Shown: positions 1 to 8,184, counted from the first letter of the stretch. The stretch is DNA of 17,444 nucleotides from Neocallimastix lanati (nom. inval.) (GCA_016946835.1 JACVTC010000577.1:1-17444); one strand, 5' to 3'. The notes: generated from the sequence alone by a model not told the origin. Numbers and translations are program-made.

Positions 1-167
1 GCTTCAACCCATTTGGTAAAGTAATCAACAGTTACTATAATATATTGATTATTATTTCTTGTTTTTGGTAACGGTCCTATAATATCTAATCCTAAATGCA
101 CAAAGGGACCCTCCACTTTAGTTGGATGGTTTTCGGTTGGTTCTGGATATGGTTGAGGACGATTTAA
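1..167 (-). pseudogene. Integrase fragment (end of zinc-binding domain to start of catalytic core), left copy
   Basis: This segment aligns with 10975-11141 of the intact copy and encodes the stretch from just after the CX2C zinc ligands to the first catalytic aspartate (motif GLDIIGPL) and a VDYFTKWVEA motif. The second Asp and the Glu of the DDE triad lie beyond the window start. One extra T in the run at about 173-178 puts this segment out of frame with the upstream integrase fragment. Confidence 0.8.
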
Positions 168-486
168 CTGGCATTTTTTCACAATTACTAACAATTCTTT
201 TGATATCTTTAATCATATGATTCCAATAAAAGTTTTTCTTAAGTCTTTGATATGTTTTGTAATATCCTTCGTGGCCAATATTATGAGCTTCTAAAATTAA
301 TTTAAACCTTTCATTTTCGTCCGTTATTAATTTTCTATAATTTCCATTGTCGATAAAATAATCTTCACCATCAATAACAGTAAACTTTTCATTAATAAAT
401 TCCTTTATAACTTTAGATAATAATTCTTCATTATTTCCATTAGTAATTTTTGTTAATAATATCTTTCTCTCTTCCTTACTTTTCAT
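118..486 (-). pseudogene. Integrase N-terminal (HHCC) fragment, left copy
   Basis: It encodes the RNase H/integrase linker and the integrase zinc-binding region, including the HNIGH pair and the first Cys of CEKC. The next residues are wrong because a T run at about 173-178 has six Ts where the intact copy has five, so the frame leaves the family sequence after CEK. The apparent Met start is internal to the ancestral polyprotein and not a true initiation codon. A one-base deletion near 510 separates it from the RT/RNase H fragment. Confidence 0.85.
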
Positions 487-503
487 TCTTGAAAGAGCAT
501 CAG

Positions 504-1445
504 CTACACATTCTTTTTGCCTGATTCATATTTTATATTAATTCCGAGCATACTAGCGGTTAGACACCATCTTGTTTGCCTTGCATTCAAAGGTTCTTTA
601 TTCTTAAATAAACCAACTAATGGTTTATGATCTGTGTAAATAGTTGTAGGTAATGGATTTCCTTCAATATAAGATTTAAATTTAGTCATACAGTAAAACA
701 AAGCGGTTCCTTCTAAATCGGTAATACCATAATTCTTTTCGGCTTTCTTTAAACTTCTACTTATAAAGTGTATTGGATGCTCCTTACCGGTTTCTTCTTC
801 TTTTTGTAAAAGAACTCCACCAATTCCATTATACGAAGCATCAGTTCTAATGATAAAAGGTTTGTCAAATGACGGAAATTTTAGAATAGGTGCATTGATT
901 AATTTTTCTTTTAGGAGTTCAAAGCTTTCTTGTTGTTCTTTATTCCATTCATATTTAGTATTCTTTTTTAATAATTTACATAAAGGTGAGGTAATTTGAG
1001 CATATTTAGGAATAAAGTCACGATAATATCCTATTGCTCCTAGAAATGATCTTAATTCATGAATTGATGAAGGGGCTTCCCACTTCTTAATAGCTGTTAT
1101 TTTACTTTCCATGGGACTTAATCCTTTAGTAGTAAGTTTGTGACCTAATACATCAACTTCAGTTTGAAGAAAATGGCACTTTTCAATATTAATTTTTAAC
1201 TTGTTTTCTTTAAATACTTCTAATACTTGTTTAATATGAATTAAATGTTCTTCGATACTTTTTGAATAGATCAAAACATCATCAATAAATACATAAACAA
1301 ATTCACCAATAAAAGGGAATAAAATTTTATTCATTTCTCTTTGGAAGGTTGAGGGAGCTCCAGTAAGTCCAAAAGGCATAACCTTAAATTGATAATTTCC
1401 AAACTTAGTAGTGAAAGTGGTTACTTCAACGCTTTCTTCATCCAT
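504..1445 (-). pseudogene. Reverse transcriptase (palm onward) plus RNase H fragment, left copy
   Basis: This 313-residue open stretch starts inside the RT domain and holds the VFIDDVLIYS catalytic motif (the family's YxDD box), the RT connection, and RNase H with the TDAS, DLEG and YTDHKP motifs. It is nearly identical to the intact copy apart from one Ala/Thr change and synonymous differences. The first Met is internal. Upstream, the RT fingers, including the first catalytic Asp (TTLDLFSG region), lie in another frame because of a deletion near 1500. A patch of clustered differences at 699-750 is treated as a finding. Confidence 0.92.
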
Positions 1446-1660
1446 TAAGATTTGGTGAAAACCAGAAAATAAATCAAGAGTTGTAAATATTTTAGCTCCT
1501 CGAGACTATCAAAAATTTCATCTATATATGGAACTGAATAAGAATCTTTTTCTGTAATATCATTGACTTTTTCGGTAGTCAATGCACAAGCGCCACTTTC
1601 ATTGTGTTTTAGACTAAGTACTACTGGAGATGACCATTCTGAACAGGATGGTTCTATCAA
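1445..1660 (-). pseudogene. Reverse transcriptase N-terminal fragment, left copy
   Basis: It encodes the RT fingers (IEPSCSEWSSPVVL, then VNDITEKDSYSVPYIDEIF). Compared with the intact copy it carries a deletion in the GKWRLCIDY region (near 1600), an insertion near 1567 that partly restores the frame, and another deletion near 1500 that ends it before the first catalytic Asp. Its start and end are artefacts of these indels. Confidence 0.85.
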
Positions 1661-1929
1661 TCCTTTCTTAATAAGTTTTGTAAGTTCTTCTTTTAAGATA
1701 TCTGATTTTAATTTAGTTAACCTATAACTTCTTAATTTTACTTGGCTTTGAATTGCTTTTAAACGGATCTTATGCTGGTGAAAGTTTAGAAGGAGTTTAG
1801 TTCTTCTGTTGAAGTGGCAACTATGTCAATCATTTCTTTGAGAATTTTAATAATTTGTTCTTTATAATCTTTATTTAAGGTGCTTTAAAAATTCATCACT
1901 CTCAATAAATTCCATTGGAGTTAATTCCT
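1661..1929 (-). pseudogene. Protease-to-RT linker of pol, left copy, frame-broken
   Basis: This stretch aligns end to end with 12637-12901 of the intact copy (spacer between protease and RT and the RT start) but has no long open frame. Insertions near 1743, 1774 and 1797 and changes near 1880 scramble it. The DNA remains recognisable; the protein would not. Confidence 0.75.
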
Positions 1930-2121
1930 TTATAATTTCCTTTCATTATTCGTTTCTTTAACTTTTCTAATAGTGCAAATTATACTTTCTTCATCATAAT
2001 ATTGATTATTTATTTTAGCTATTTCTTCGTATTCACTTTCTGACAAAAGTTTACATAAACTGTTTAAGGTCGGATGAATAAATAAACAATGATCGATTTG
2101 AGTTTTAAAGTTTATTAACAT
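1930..2121 (-). pseudogene. Pol spacer fragment downstream of protease, left copy
   Basis: The 63 residues match the region just after the protease in the intact copy (INFKTQIDHCLFIHPTLNSL and what follows). A missing T near 1940 shifts the end of the frame. The apparent Met is internal. No catalytic motif lies here. Confidence 0.75.
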
Positions 2122-2179
2122 ATCATAAAAAGAGTCTTCTTTCTCAATAATTCTAAAGTCCGCATTAAATTCATAATTA

Positions 2180-2383
2180 TTAATTTTTACTGGTAATCGA
2201 ACAATAATTCCTTCTGAGTATTCTTCTATCTTGTGTTGCTAGTTGGATTCTTCCACGACTTTTTCCAACTGTTTCATTGTTCACCAGGTAATTTATCAAA
2301 ATACTGCTAGTAACGATGCTTAGGTTACTACAAGAATCAATTAAAAGTTTTCCTAGTACTCCGTCAACACTTGCATCAACCAT
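2180..2383 (-). pseudogene. Retroviral-type aspartic protease fragment, left copy
   Basis: It encodes the start of the protease with the catalytic LLIDSCSNLS motif (Asp-Ser-Cys, where most relatives have Asp-Ser/Thr-Gly). A deletion near 2306, an extra base near 2276 and another near 2228 take it out of frame soon after the active site. The Met used here is inside the ancestral polyprotein. Confidence 0.82.
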
Positions 2384-2408
2384 TGCTAAGTCTTCTTCGG
2401 CTACTTCA

Positions 2409-3392
2409 TTACTTTTTACTTATGTAGCTATGGTCATAGTTATTTACTAATAAAGTTCGTGCTATTACATTGTCTACAGTTCCAATTATTTTAGACTTTT
2501 CTAACTTTAAACCTTGAGTTAATTGTGAACGAATTTTAGGACATGCATTCAAGAGTTGACCTATCGTAATACTGGATTTAAGATTATTTAAATCATCCAT
2601 AATATTGTAAGGTTCCTTATTATTCATCATTTTGATATTCCTTTTTACTAATTGAGTATTTCCATTATTAGTTTCCTTAGTTTTTGTTGAAATTAATTTT
2701 TCCAAAGTATTAGTTTTATTTTGTTGATTATCTTTATTCATTTTTATATCTTCTATTTCATTATCGATTACAAGTATATCTTCAGATTCAACTTTTTCCT
2801 TTCCTTTTGATGAATAATTGTTGTTTTCTTCTTTACTTTCTCTTACTCTTGTCATATTTCTTAATTCCTTTTCTTTTTGTTTTTCTTTGTTAATATTTGG
2901 TTGAGTTAAAATTGAAGGAAGTATTTGATTTTTATAAACTTTATTTGGTTTATTATGCAGCTCATTTTCTTTCTTCTTTCTTAAAGCAGGAGTTGCGAAA
3001 GGACGTGGATTATCTTTTAAACTTTTATGTACTTTCTTGGAATTATTTTCTTCTTTTTCGCTGTTATTATCATTCATTTTTCTTTTTATAGCATTTATAA
3101 TGATATCATCCTCACTTTCAGTTGTGTCACTAAAATCAGATTCTTCAGATTCTTCGTTAAAGGAATTATTATCAATTGGAGTATTCTTAGTAAAAGTATT
3201 ATTTTGTAAATTATTTAATGAAGCTATTGTTTTGTCATTGGGAGTGCTTCTGCTCCCATTTAGAAGTTTAAAGACTTTTGGAATATATTTCTTTTTATTT
3301 TTTTCCATAATCTTATTTAATTGAGGACAATAGTATGAGTAATGACCTTCTTCCTTACAGAAGAAGCAAGTTTTAACAGATAAATTTCTCAT
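2409..3392 (-). pseudogene. Gag zinc knuckle and Gag-Pol linker fragment, left copy
   Basis: A 327-residue stretch begins just before the CCHC knuckle (CFFCKEEGHYSYYC, CX2CX4HX4C) and runs through a long Lys/Asn/Glu-rich linker to just before the protease. In this copy the knuckle and linker share one uninterrupted frame, whereas in the right copy they lie in overlapping frames offset by -1. It ends at an extra T near 2411. The Met at 3392 is internal; upstream gag is separated by further indels. The linker is low-complexity, with acidic and basic clusters. Confidence 0.85.
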
Positions 3393-3615
3393 TTTCTGGG
3401 TTGATTCTTCTATAATATCTTGAGGTTTCGGTTTATTATTTGTTTGATTTATTTGGAAAGTTTTCGTTTCTTCTTTTAGGATAAAGTCTTGAAGTAGTAC
3501 TGTTTTGATTATTTTGATTATGTGTGGGAATTATTAACATTATAGGTATTAATATTATTGTTCCTTACAGAAAGTCTATCTACTTTCTCGGCAATTTTGA
3601 AAGCTTTATCCATAC

Positions 3616-4167
3616 TTATATCATCTTTAAGGGATAATTTCTTCCAGGCTTCATAATTATTTGAATAGAATCAATATAATCTAGTACACCAATGCGCTTT
3701 CTTCTCTTTTTATCAAGTTTAGTGTACAAAGTTCTATATCTTACATTAAAGTCTTTAATCTTTTCGTTCTTTAATTCGCATTGCACGAAGTTCTTTAAGA
3801 AGTAAATTTTGGTCTTCTTTAATACCGTAAAAATTTCAAGACTTGAAATAATTTTTTCAAGGGAAGGAAATTTAATATCATCATCAACATTTTCTTCTTC
3901 ATCATCTTCTTCTTCTTCATCTGATGAATCATCACTTTCATCATCACTATCTTCTCCCAAATCTTCAATAACGCGTTGTACTTCACCAGAGCTGGTAAGT
4001 AAACAAGCATTAAATATTGTTTCTGGATCTGTAATACCTTGTATCTTGATCCAAAGTTTTAATTCAGTAGCCCAGGACTTAATATCCAAATTGTCCTTGC
4101 TAAGTTTCACAATATCTCTTAATTCTTTTTTCAATTCTTTAAAGCTCAAAGTTGTTTCCTTGGACAT
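3616..4167 (-). pseudogene. Gag N-terminal fragment, left copy
   Basis: I place the start at 4167 (MSKETTLSF) because it aligns with the start of the intact Gag; the open frame runs 22 codons further upstream, but that part has no counterpart. It keeps the LKLWIKIQGITDPETIF region and the Asp/Glu-rich stretch, then runs out of frame between about 3770 and 3830 (one base lost, two lost later, so the frame returns), and fails again near 3660 where the intact copy has one more T. The N-terminal ~90 bases are unusually diverged from the right copy. Confidence 0.87.
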
Positions 4168-4342
4168 TTTGTTTAAATATTTCTTGTTGTATATTAATGA
4201 GGTGATTAAATAAGAATAAATTTGGAAATACAACTTTAAAAATATAATTTAATAGGTAATTTAATATCGAATCAATTTTTAAAACAATATATTTTAGTAA
4301 CTTTTGAAAATAATAATTTTATTTGCTTTCTTTAGTAGATAT

Positions 4343-4652
4343 AAGCTCGAAATCCTTATCGACAACTTAGTAGAAATTATAAAGCACGAGGTTCTTTTCG
4401 ACCACTTTATTAAGAATAATTTTAAGTTCGAAATCTTTATCGACAACTCAATAGAATAATTTTTAAGTTCGAAATCTTTATCGACAACTCAATGGAATAA
4501 TTTTAAGTTCGAAATCTTTATCGACAACTCAATGGAATAATTTTAAGTTCGAAATCTTTATCGACAACTTAATAGAATAATTTTAAGTTCGAAATCTTTA
4601 TCGACAACTTAATAGAATATTTTTCAAGCTCGAAACCTTTATCGACCACTTG
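4343..4652 (-). repeat. Array of eight small hairpin repeats in gag leader (left copy)
   Basis: Eight inverted-repeat units lie at about 4343-4368, 4381-4408, 4424-4449, 4465-4490, 4505-4530, 4545-4570, 4585-4610 and 4625-4652; the middle units recur every 40-41 bases. Each has a lower stem (AAGT with ACTT), a short bulge, an upper stem (TCGA with TCGA) and an 8-nt loop. In the RNA sense the loop is purine-rich (UAAAGAUU or close). Units 3-5 carry an outermost A-C mismatch (ACTC). The right copy has five units. Confidence 0.85.
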
Positions 4653-4818
4653 AATTTTGTAATTTAGTATATTTGTAGTAATAAATTTAGAAGCAAAGTT
4701 TTATTTATTATTTTCACCTTTCAAAAAATTTTTCTTTTTTAAACGATAAATATTGTATTGTTATAGCTAATAAAATTATTAATTAATTATAATTATTAAA
4801 TACAAAAAAATAATCTTT

Positions 4819-4985
4819 ATTGTCGTACAATCTGATAGTACACACTGTCTGACGTACAGCTTACCTAATGGTGTCATGCACGCGTGTGCCACGATTACTA
4901 TATTCAATATAAAATATAGCAGTCAGAGCCTACTAGCCCAATTACTATGTAGGATAAACTTAATCCGATAATCTATGTACGGAAT
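4819..4985 (-). other. GC-richer structured leader block, left copy
   Basis: A block with clearly higher GC than its surroundings, conserved at 15673-15837. It contains several short inverted repeats: GGAT/ATCC around a small loop near 4952-4966, CCG/CGG near 4966-4982, CTAC/GTAG near 4930-4952, and a GTGGC/GCCAC-like pair near 4870-4892 that is perfect only in the right copy, because the left has lost a C. The function is unknown. Confidence 0.5.
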
Positions 4986-5227
4986 AAAAAAAATTTTAAA
5001 AGTATTCAATAATATTTTTATTAACTAATAAAAATTAACTAAAACACAATATTTTCAAAGTAAATTAAGATTCTTTTACAGGAATTATTAAACAAATAAA
5101 GTATCAGTAATAAAAAAAAATAAAAAAAATTTAAATGGCGAAGTTAGCCAAAGTCCTGATACTTTATATAATAAAGTGCCTTATAACTAGCACAAAGAAA
5201 ATAAAAAAAATATATAAAAAAAATAAT

Positions 5228-5357
5228 CTTACGCCTTCGGTGACGTAAGCTCCTTATTCGCCAGTGCTTGGAAAGTACCCGCACCTTCGTGTGTTGAAAC
5301 GTTGAAGGCTGAACTATTATTACCGGGTCGGTAACCAAATACCTTCGTCTACTTTCC
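5228..5357 (-). other. Multi-stem RNA-like domain in leader, left copy
   Basis: It contains a hairpin CTTACG (5228-5233)/CGTAAG (5244-5249) with a CTTCGG core, then a closing stem GGAAAGTA (5270-5277)/TACTTTCC (5350-5357) enclosing two smaller stems, CCTTC/GAAGG (5284-5288/5304-5308) and TTACC/GGTAA (5320-5324/5330-5334). The closed multiloop layout is conserved in the right copy with one difference in this part. I do not recognise it as a known ribozyme, tRNA or rRNA fragment. Confidence 0.55.
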
Positions 5358-5367
5358 AATTAATCTC

Positions 5368-5413
5368 CAAATTAACTACTATTCAATAACCTACTATGAA
5401 TAGAGTTAATTTG
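5368..5413 (-). other. Long leader hairpin, left copy
   Basis: CAAATTAACT pairs with AGTTAATTTG and, after one bulged A, CTATTCA pairs with TGAATAG, giving 17 base pairs around an 11-nt loop. It is kept in the right copy at 16223-16268. Confidence 0.7.
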
Positions 5414-5537
5414 TTGCTATCTGAGAATTACACTGTGTATGAGCTCTATCCGCTCCTTGTTATAATTTTACAAAATTTATTTTTTTAGAATCTTAATTTT
5501 ACTTATTTAAAAAAAAATTTTTTTTTATATATATATC

Positions 5538-5583
5538 AAACAAGCGCCATAGGTTAATCAAAGGATTAACGACTTACTTGTTT
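5538..5583 (-). other. Two-tier hairpin just downstream of PBS, left copy
   Basis: The outer stem is AAACAAG (5538-5544)/CTTGTTT (5577-5583); the inner stem is GTTAATC (5553-5559)/GATTAAC (5564-5570) with a 4-nt loop. It lies about 60 nt from the PBS in the RNA sense, where many retroelements keep dimerisation or packaging structures; that role here is inference. Confidence 0.65.
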
Positions 5584-5644
5584 ATCAATATAAAATAAAA
5601 AAAATTAAAAAAATCTATGTTATTACTATTATTTCTATTTAATT

Positions 5645-5661
5645 CCCCGATATCTCCACCA
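5645..5661 (-). other. Primer-binding site, left copy
   Basis: The plus-strand sequence CCCCGATATCTCCACCA ends in CCA and lies 6 nt from the LTR end, so on the minus strand the element carries TGGTGGAGATATCGGGG, the complement of a tRNA 3' end. The implied acceptor stem starts GGAGATA; I cannot name the tRNA with certainty. Confidence 0.85.
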
Positions 5662-5667
5662 TATAAA

Positions 5668-5976
5668 TGTTAAGGTTTTAGAGAATTAAATAAAAATAAA
5701 GTAAACAAACACAAATTTTATTTATTTATTTATTTTATTTATTTATTTTTTTTTTATTTGATTTTATTTTATCATTTTTAAAAATTGGTAGCAAAATTTA
5801 CAACTATTTATACTTTTTTTTCAAGGCATAAAAGTTGTTCTTGCCACTAAATTACATTTTATTATTATTTTTCTTTTTATATATAAAAACTATTAAATTT
5901 AAATTGATTTTGTAATCAATTATATAAAATTTAATTATAACAATATAAATAAAATACATTTATAATATTAATAAAA

Positions 5977-6033
<57 letters not shown>

Positions 6034-6515
6034 CTATCTAAAATATTACTAATAAGAATTTATTTAATTGGCTAAAATTTTTATTACAATCTGTTAAAAT
6101 ATTCAAATAAAAATAAAAATACTATTCTAATATAAAGGTTTTTAATAAAATAAAATATTTGTCAATATAAAATAAAACATTTCGATATAAAATTTTATAA
6201 TAAAAGTTAAAATATAATATATAAATTTTTAATTATCAATATATAAAAATATTATTAATACAAATTTTCATTATTAATATAAAAAAAAATAAGATTTATT
6301 ATTAATATTGCTAATATAAGTTTTAAATATATAAAAATATTACTATTAATATAAGATTTAATATAAAAATATAAAGTTTAATATAATTTTTGATTTAATT
6401 TTTGATCTTTGGATTTAAAAATTTATTAAAGTACAAAAATAATAATGTACACATAATGTATTAGAAATAAATCGTAGATTTAATTAAGAATGCATTATTT
6501 AGTACATTCTTATCA
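5668..6515 (-). repeat. 5' LTR of left autonomous element
   Basis: This 848-bp LTR runs on the minus strand from TGATAAGAATG (ending at 6515) to CCTTAACA (starting at 5668), with the canonical TG...CA ends. It matches the right LTR (16527-17373) except for scattered differences, which are heavier at the 5700-5790 end. It contains a 50-base T run (5979-6028). It borders CAGT and the inserted non-autonomous element. Confidence 0.9.
5979..6028. repeat. Homopolymer T tract inside LTR (left)
   Basis: Fifty consecutive Ts, poly(A) in the element's RNA sense. The counterpart in the right LTR is 47 long. Confidence 0.95.
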
Positions 6516-6519
6516 CAGT
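6516..6519. repeat. Target-site duplication (low-coordinate side) of non-autonomous element
   Basis: CAGT here and CAGT at 9527-9530 flank the element. Because the LTR ends in A, a 5-bp duplication ACAGT sharing that base is equally compatible. Confidence 0.7.
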
Positions 6520-7042
6520 TGTTGAGGTTCATATTAGAAAAGGAGTGTGAACATTAAATAAATAGATAAATTAAATAACTACTAAATTACACTAAAAGAA
6601 TTTATTATTACACATTATAAATTTTATTTAAAGAATTATTATTAAAAATATTTATCATTTATAAATTATATAATTATTTTATTGTTAAAAATAACTTTAT
6701 TAATATTAATATTTATTATTATAACAATATGGGAAACCTTTCAATTATTATTCCTATTATCACTACTATTTTTACTATTTCTTTCCTCAGAAAGGCCCCC
6801 TTCATAAAATAATATGGATAATACATATTTTATATTATTTAATTACATTATGAAAACCAATCATATAAATTAATTAATTACATAAATTTAATATTTAAAA
6901 TAATAAAATATAATTAATATAAAAAAAATTATTAATATAATATAAGAAAATTATTAATAGTAAAGAATATAATAATATATTTTTATATAATAAATTATTA
7001 AAAATTTAATTAAAAATATCATTATTATTCTATTCTTTATCA
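6520..7042 (-). repeat. 3' LTR of non-autonomous element
   Basis: 523 bp beginning TGTTGAGG and ending TTATCA on the plus strand; matches 9004-9526 without a difference that I can find. The terminal bases resemble those of the autonomous LTR (TGTTAAGG...TTATCA), but the interior is unrelated by eye. Confidence 0.92.
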
Positions 7043-7054
7043 TGATGCCCCCGC
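7043..7054 (-). other. Polypurine-tract-like motif before 3' LTR, non-autonomous element
   Basis: The minus strand reads GCGGGGGCATCA directly before the LTR start. The autonomous element has GTCGGGGCATCT at the same place (10215-10226). The position and G run fit the plus-strand primer site, though the purine run is short. Confidence 0.6.
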
Positions 7055-7061
7055 TAAAACT

Positions 7062-7080
7062 TTTGCTATATTATAGCAAA
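7062..7080. repeat. Short interrupted palindrome upstream of PPT-like motif
   Basis: TTTGCTATA and TATAGCAAA are perfect inverted repeats around one base. They lie close to the 3' end of the element's internal region. The function is unknown. Confidence 0.6.
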
Positions 7081-7110
7081 GGCAAATTTTCTTATATTAT
7101 TAACTAAATA

Positions 7111-7112
<2 letters not shown>

Positions 7113-7142
<30 letters not shown>
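7113..7142. repeat. Homopolymer T tract in non-autonomous element
   Basis: A run of 30 Ts, poly(A) in the element's RNA sense. Confidence 0.95.
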
Positions 7143-7146
<4 letters not shown>

Positions 7147-7402
7147 AACTATATAACTAAATAAAATATAAATTTTTTTTTTTTATATATATATATATAA
7201 TATTATCATTATTTCTTAAATTTAAAAATTTTTGTATATTTTAAAATATATTTTAATATATGTATTAATTGAAATATTTAAATTAAATAATTTAATTTAT
7301 ATATTACCATATATTAAAAATTTTTATAATAAATTTTTTAAAATTCCAAAAATGTCAGGGTCAACTGGAATTGTACCAAAAAAAAAAAAATTTTTTTTTT
7401 TT

Positions 7403-7519
7403 TTAATTAATTATTATTTTTTTTTTTATTTCTACTTGTCTTTTGTTTCTTCCAATTCTTGTATATTCTTCAGTAGTTACTTCAACAATGAACTTTGAAA
7501 CTTCTTTTTCTTCTTTCAT
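7403..7519 (-). pseudogene. Possible decayed coding fragment, function unknown
   Basis: From an ATG at 7519 the minus strand encodes 38 residues beginning MKEEKEVSKFIVEV, then TTEEYTRIGRNKRQVE, before falling into an A-rich tail. The composition is mixed and protein-like, unlike the surrounding AT noise, and the sense matches the element. I recognise no family. It may be part of the same former gene as 7781-8184, or chance. Confidence 0.3.
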
Positions 7520-7562
7520 TTAGATACTAATCCTTTTTAAATTAGATACTAATCCTTTTTAA
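7520..7562. repeat. 21-bp tandem duplication
   Basis: The unit TTAGATACTAATCCTTTTTAA occurs at 7520-7540 and again at 7542-7562, separated by one base. Confidence 0.85.
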
Positions 7563-7780
7563 TTTTTTTTTTTTTTTTTATTTATTCATATAATAATTTC
7601 TTATTCCATTAATTTAAAATTATTATATAACATATTTTGAAGGTTATAATGAATTCTCTAAATCAGTGATTTTAACATTATGTTTAAACTTTAATAATTC
7701 AATTTATGAAACTAATTGAAATTTCCATTTAAAATATCACTAATTTATTTTTATTATTATTTTTTTCTTTTTATTTTTAA

Positions 7781-8184
7781 TTATTTTTTTAAATTACTAC
7801 TTTTACCAAGTTTCAAAGATTCAATTTCACAATTTAATTTATTAATTTTCTTGGACTGTGAAGAACTGTTCAATTCGTTTTCTTTTATAATATTTTCTTT
7901 CCAATAATTGAATTGCTCTCTTTCTAAATTAAGAATATTTATAGTATCTTCATAGAGATTTTTCATACTAATATATTCTTCTTTTTTTTATAATTTGAAT
8001 AATAATATTATTTTCTTCAAAAATAATTTTCTCTTTTTATTTTTCTATAATTTGAATAATATTATATTCTTCAAAAATATTTTTCTTTAATTCACTTTTT
8101 TAATTCACTTATTTTATCTTTCAATTCAGTTATGCTTGGCATTAATAATTCTTCATTTAAGATAACATCTGGAACTTGTTCTTC
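7781..8184 (-). pseudogene. Decayed coding sequence, Lys/Glu/Ile-rich, possibly coiled coil
   Basis: Reading down the minus strand from 8184, a frame encodes EEQVPDVILNEELLMPSI and then a Lys/Glu/Leu-rich stretch up to a stop near 8093. A change of frame continues a similar composition through two near-duplicate segments (about 7979-8035 and 8036-8092, each with a FEE..NII..QII pattern), then the 61-residue open frame 7781-7966 (MKNLYEDTINILNLEREQFN and a Lys/Glu/Ser-rich remainder). Heptad-like spacing suggests a coiled coil. It is neither recognisable Gag nor Pol. It could be a captured host fragment or a diverged Gag-like protein; alternatively it is simply AT-rich sequence read in a favourable frame. 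Confidence 0.4.

Larger units (their letters stand above)
4168..5644 (-). other. Structured 5' leader of left autonomous element
   Basis: This non-coding stretch lies between PBS and gag. From the PBS side it holds a two-tier hairpin (5538-5583), a 17-bp interrupted hairpin (5368-5413), a GC-richer multi-stem domain (5228-5357), another GC-richer block (about 4819-4985) and an array of eight small hairpins (4343-4652). AT-rich filler separates them. Both autonomous copies keep all blocks in the same order. I see no convincing coding sequence. Confidence 0.75.
1..6515 (-). mobile_element. Left autonomous Ty3/Gypsy LTR retrotransposon, decayed, 3' end outside window
   Basis: On the minus strand the order is 5' LTR (5668-6515), PBS (5645-5661), leader, gag, protease, reverse transcriptase, RNase H and the start of integrase. 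The window edge cuts the element; position 1 corresponds to 10975 in the right copy. Nucleotide identity to the right copy is very high, but at least a dozen one- or two-base indels break gag and pol into short frames, so it is not autonomous as written. The pol order PR-RT-RH-IN assigns it to Ty3/Gypsy (Metaviridae-type) rather than Copia, which has IN before RT. It is about 116 bases longer than the matching part of the right copy, mostly because its leader holds three more hairpin repeats. Confidence 0.93.

Noticed and set aside
2897-3324. Three overlapping plus-strand open frames (also at 13868-14283)
   Set aside because: They lie antisense to the low-complexity gag-pol linker, recur with it in both copies and consist of Phe/Leu/Ser-rich strings expected from complementing Lys/Glu/Asn codons.
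3809-4213. Plus-strand open frame, Ser-rich
   Set aside because: Antisense shadow of the acidic stretch of gag (GAT/GAA codons read as Ser/Phe).
4343-4652. CRISPR-like array (about 26-bp repeats every 40 bp)
   Set aside because: The spacers are nearly identical AT-rich sequence, the array sits in a retrotransposon leader, no cas gene is present and the host is eukaryotic.
5228-5357. Hammerhead or other self-cleaving ribozyme in the leader
   Set aside because: I could not find the CUGAUGA and GAAA core motifs in the required arrangement on the transcript strand.
5144-5359. 71-residue minus-strand frame in the leader
   Set aside because: It would start with TTG rather than ATG and ends in a low-complexity Phe/Tyr stretch. 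The region is better explained by conserved RNA-like stems.
7232-7907. Plus-strand frames 7232-7498 and 7716-7907
   Set aside because: Phe/Tyr/Ile/Leu-rich translations of T runs, antisense to the more protein-like minus-strand shards.
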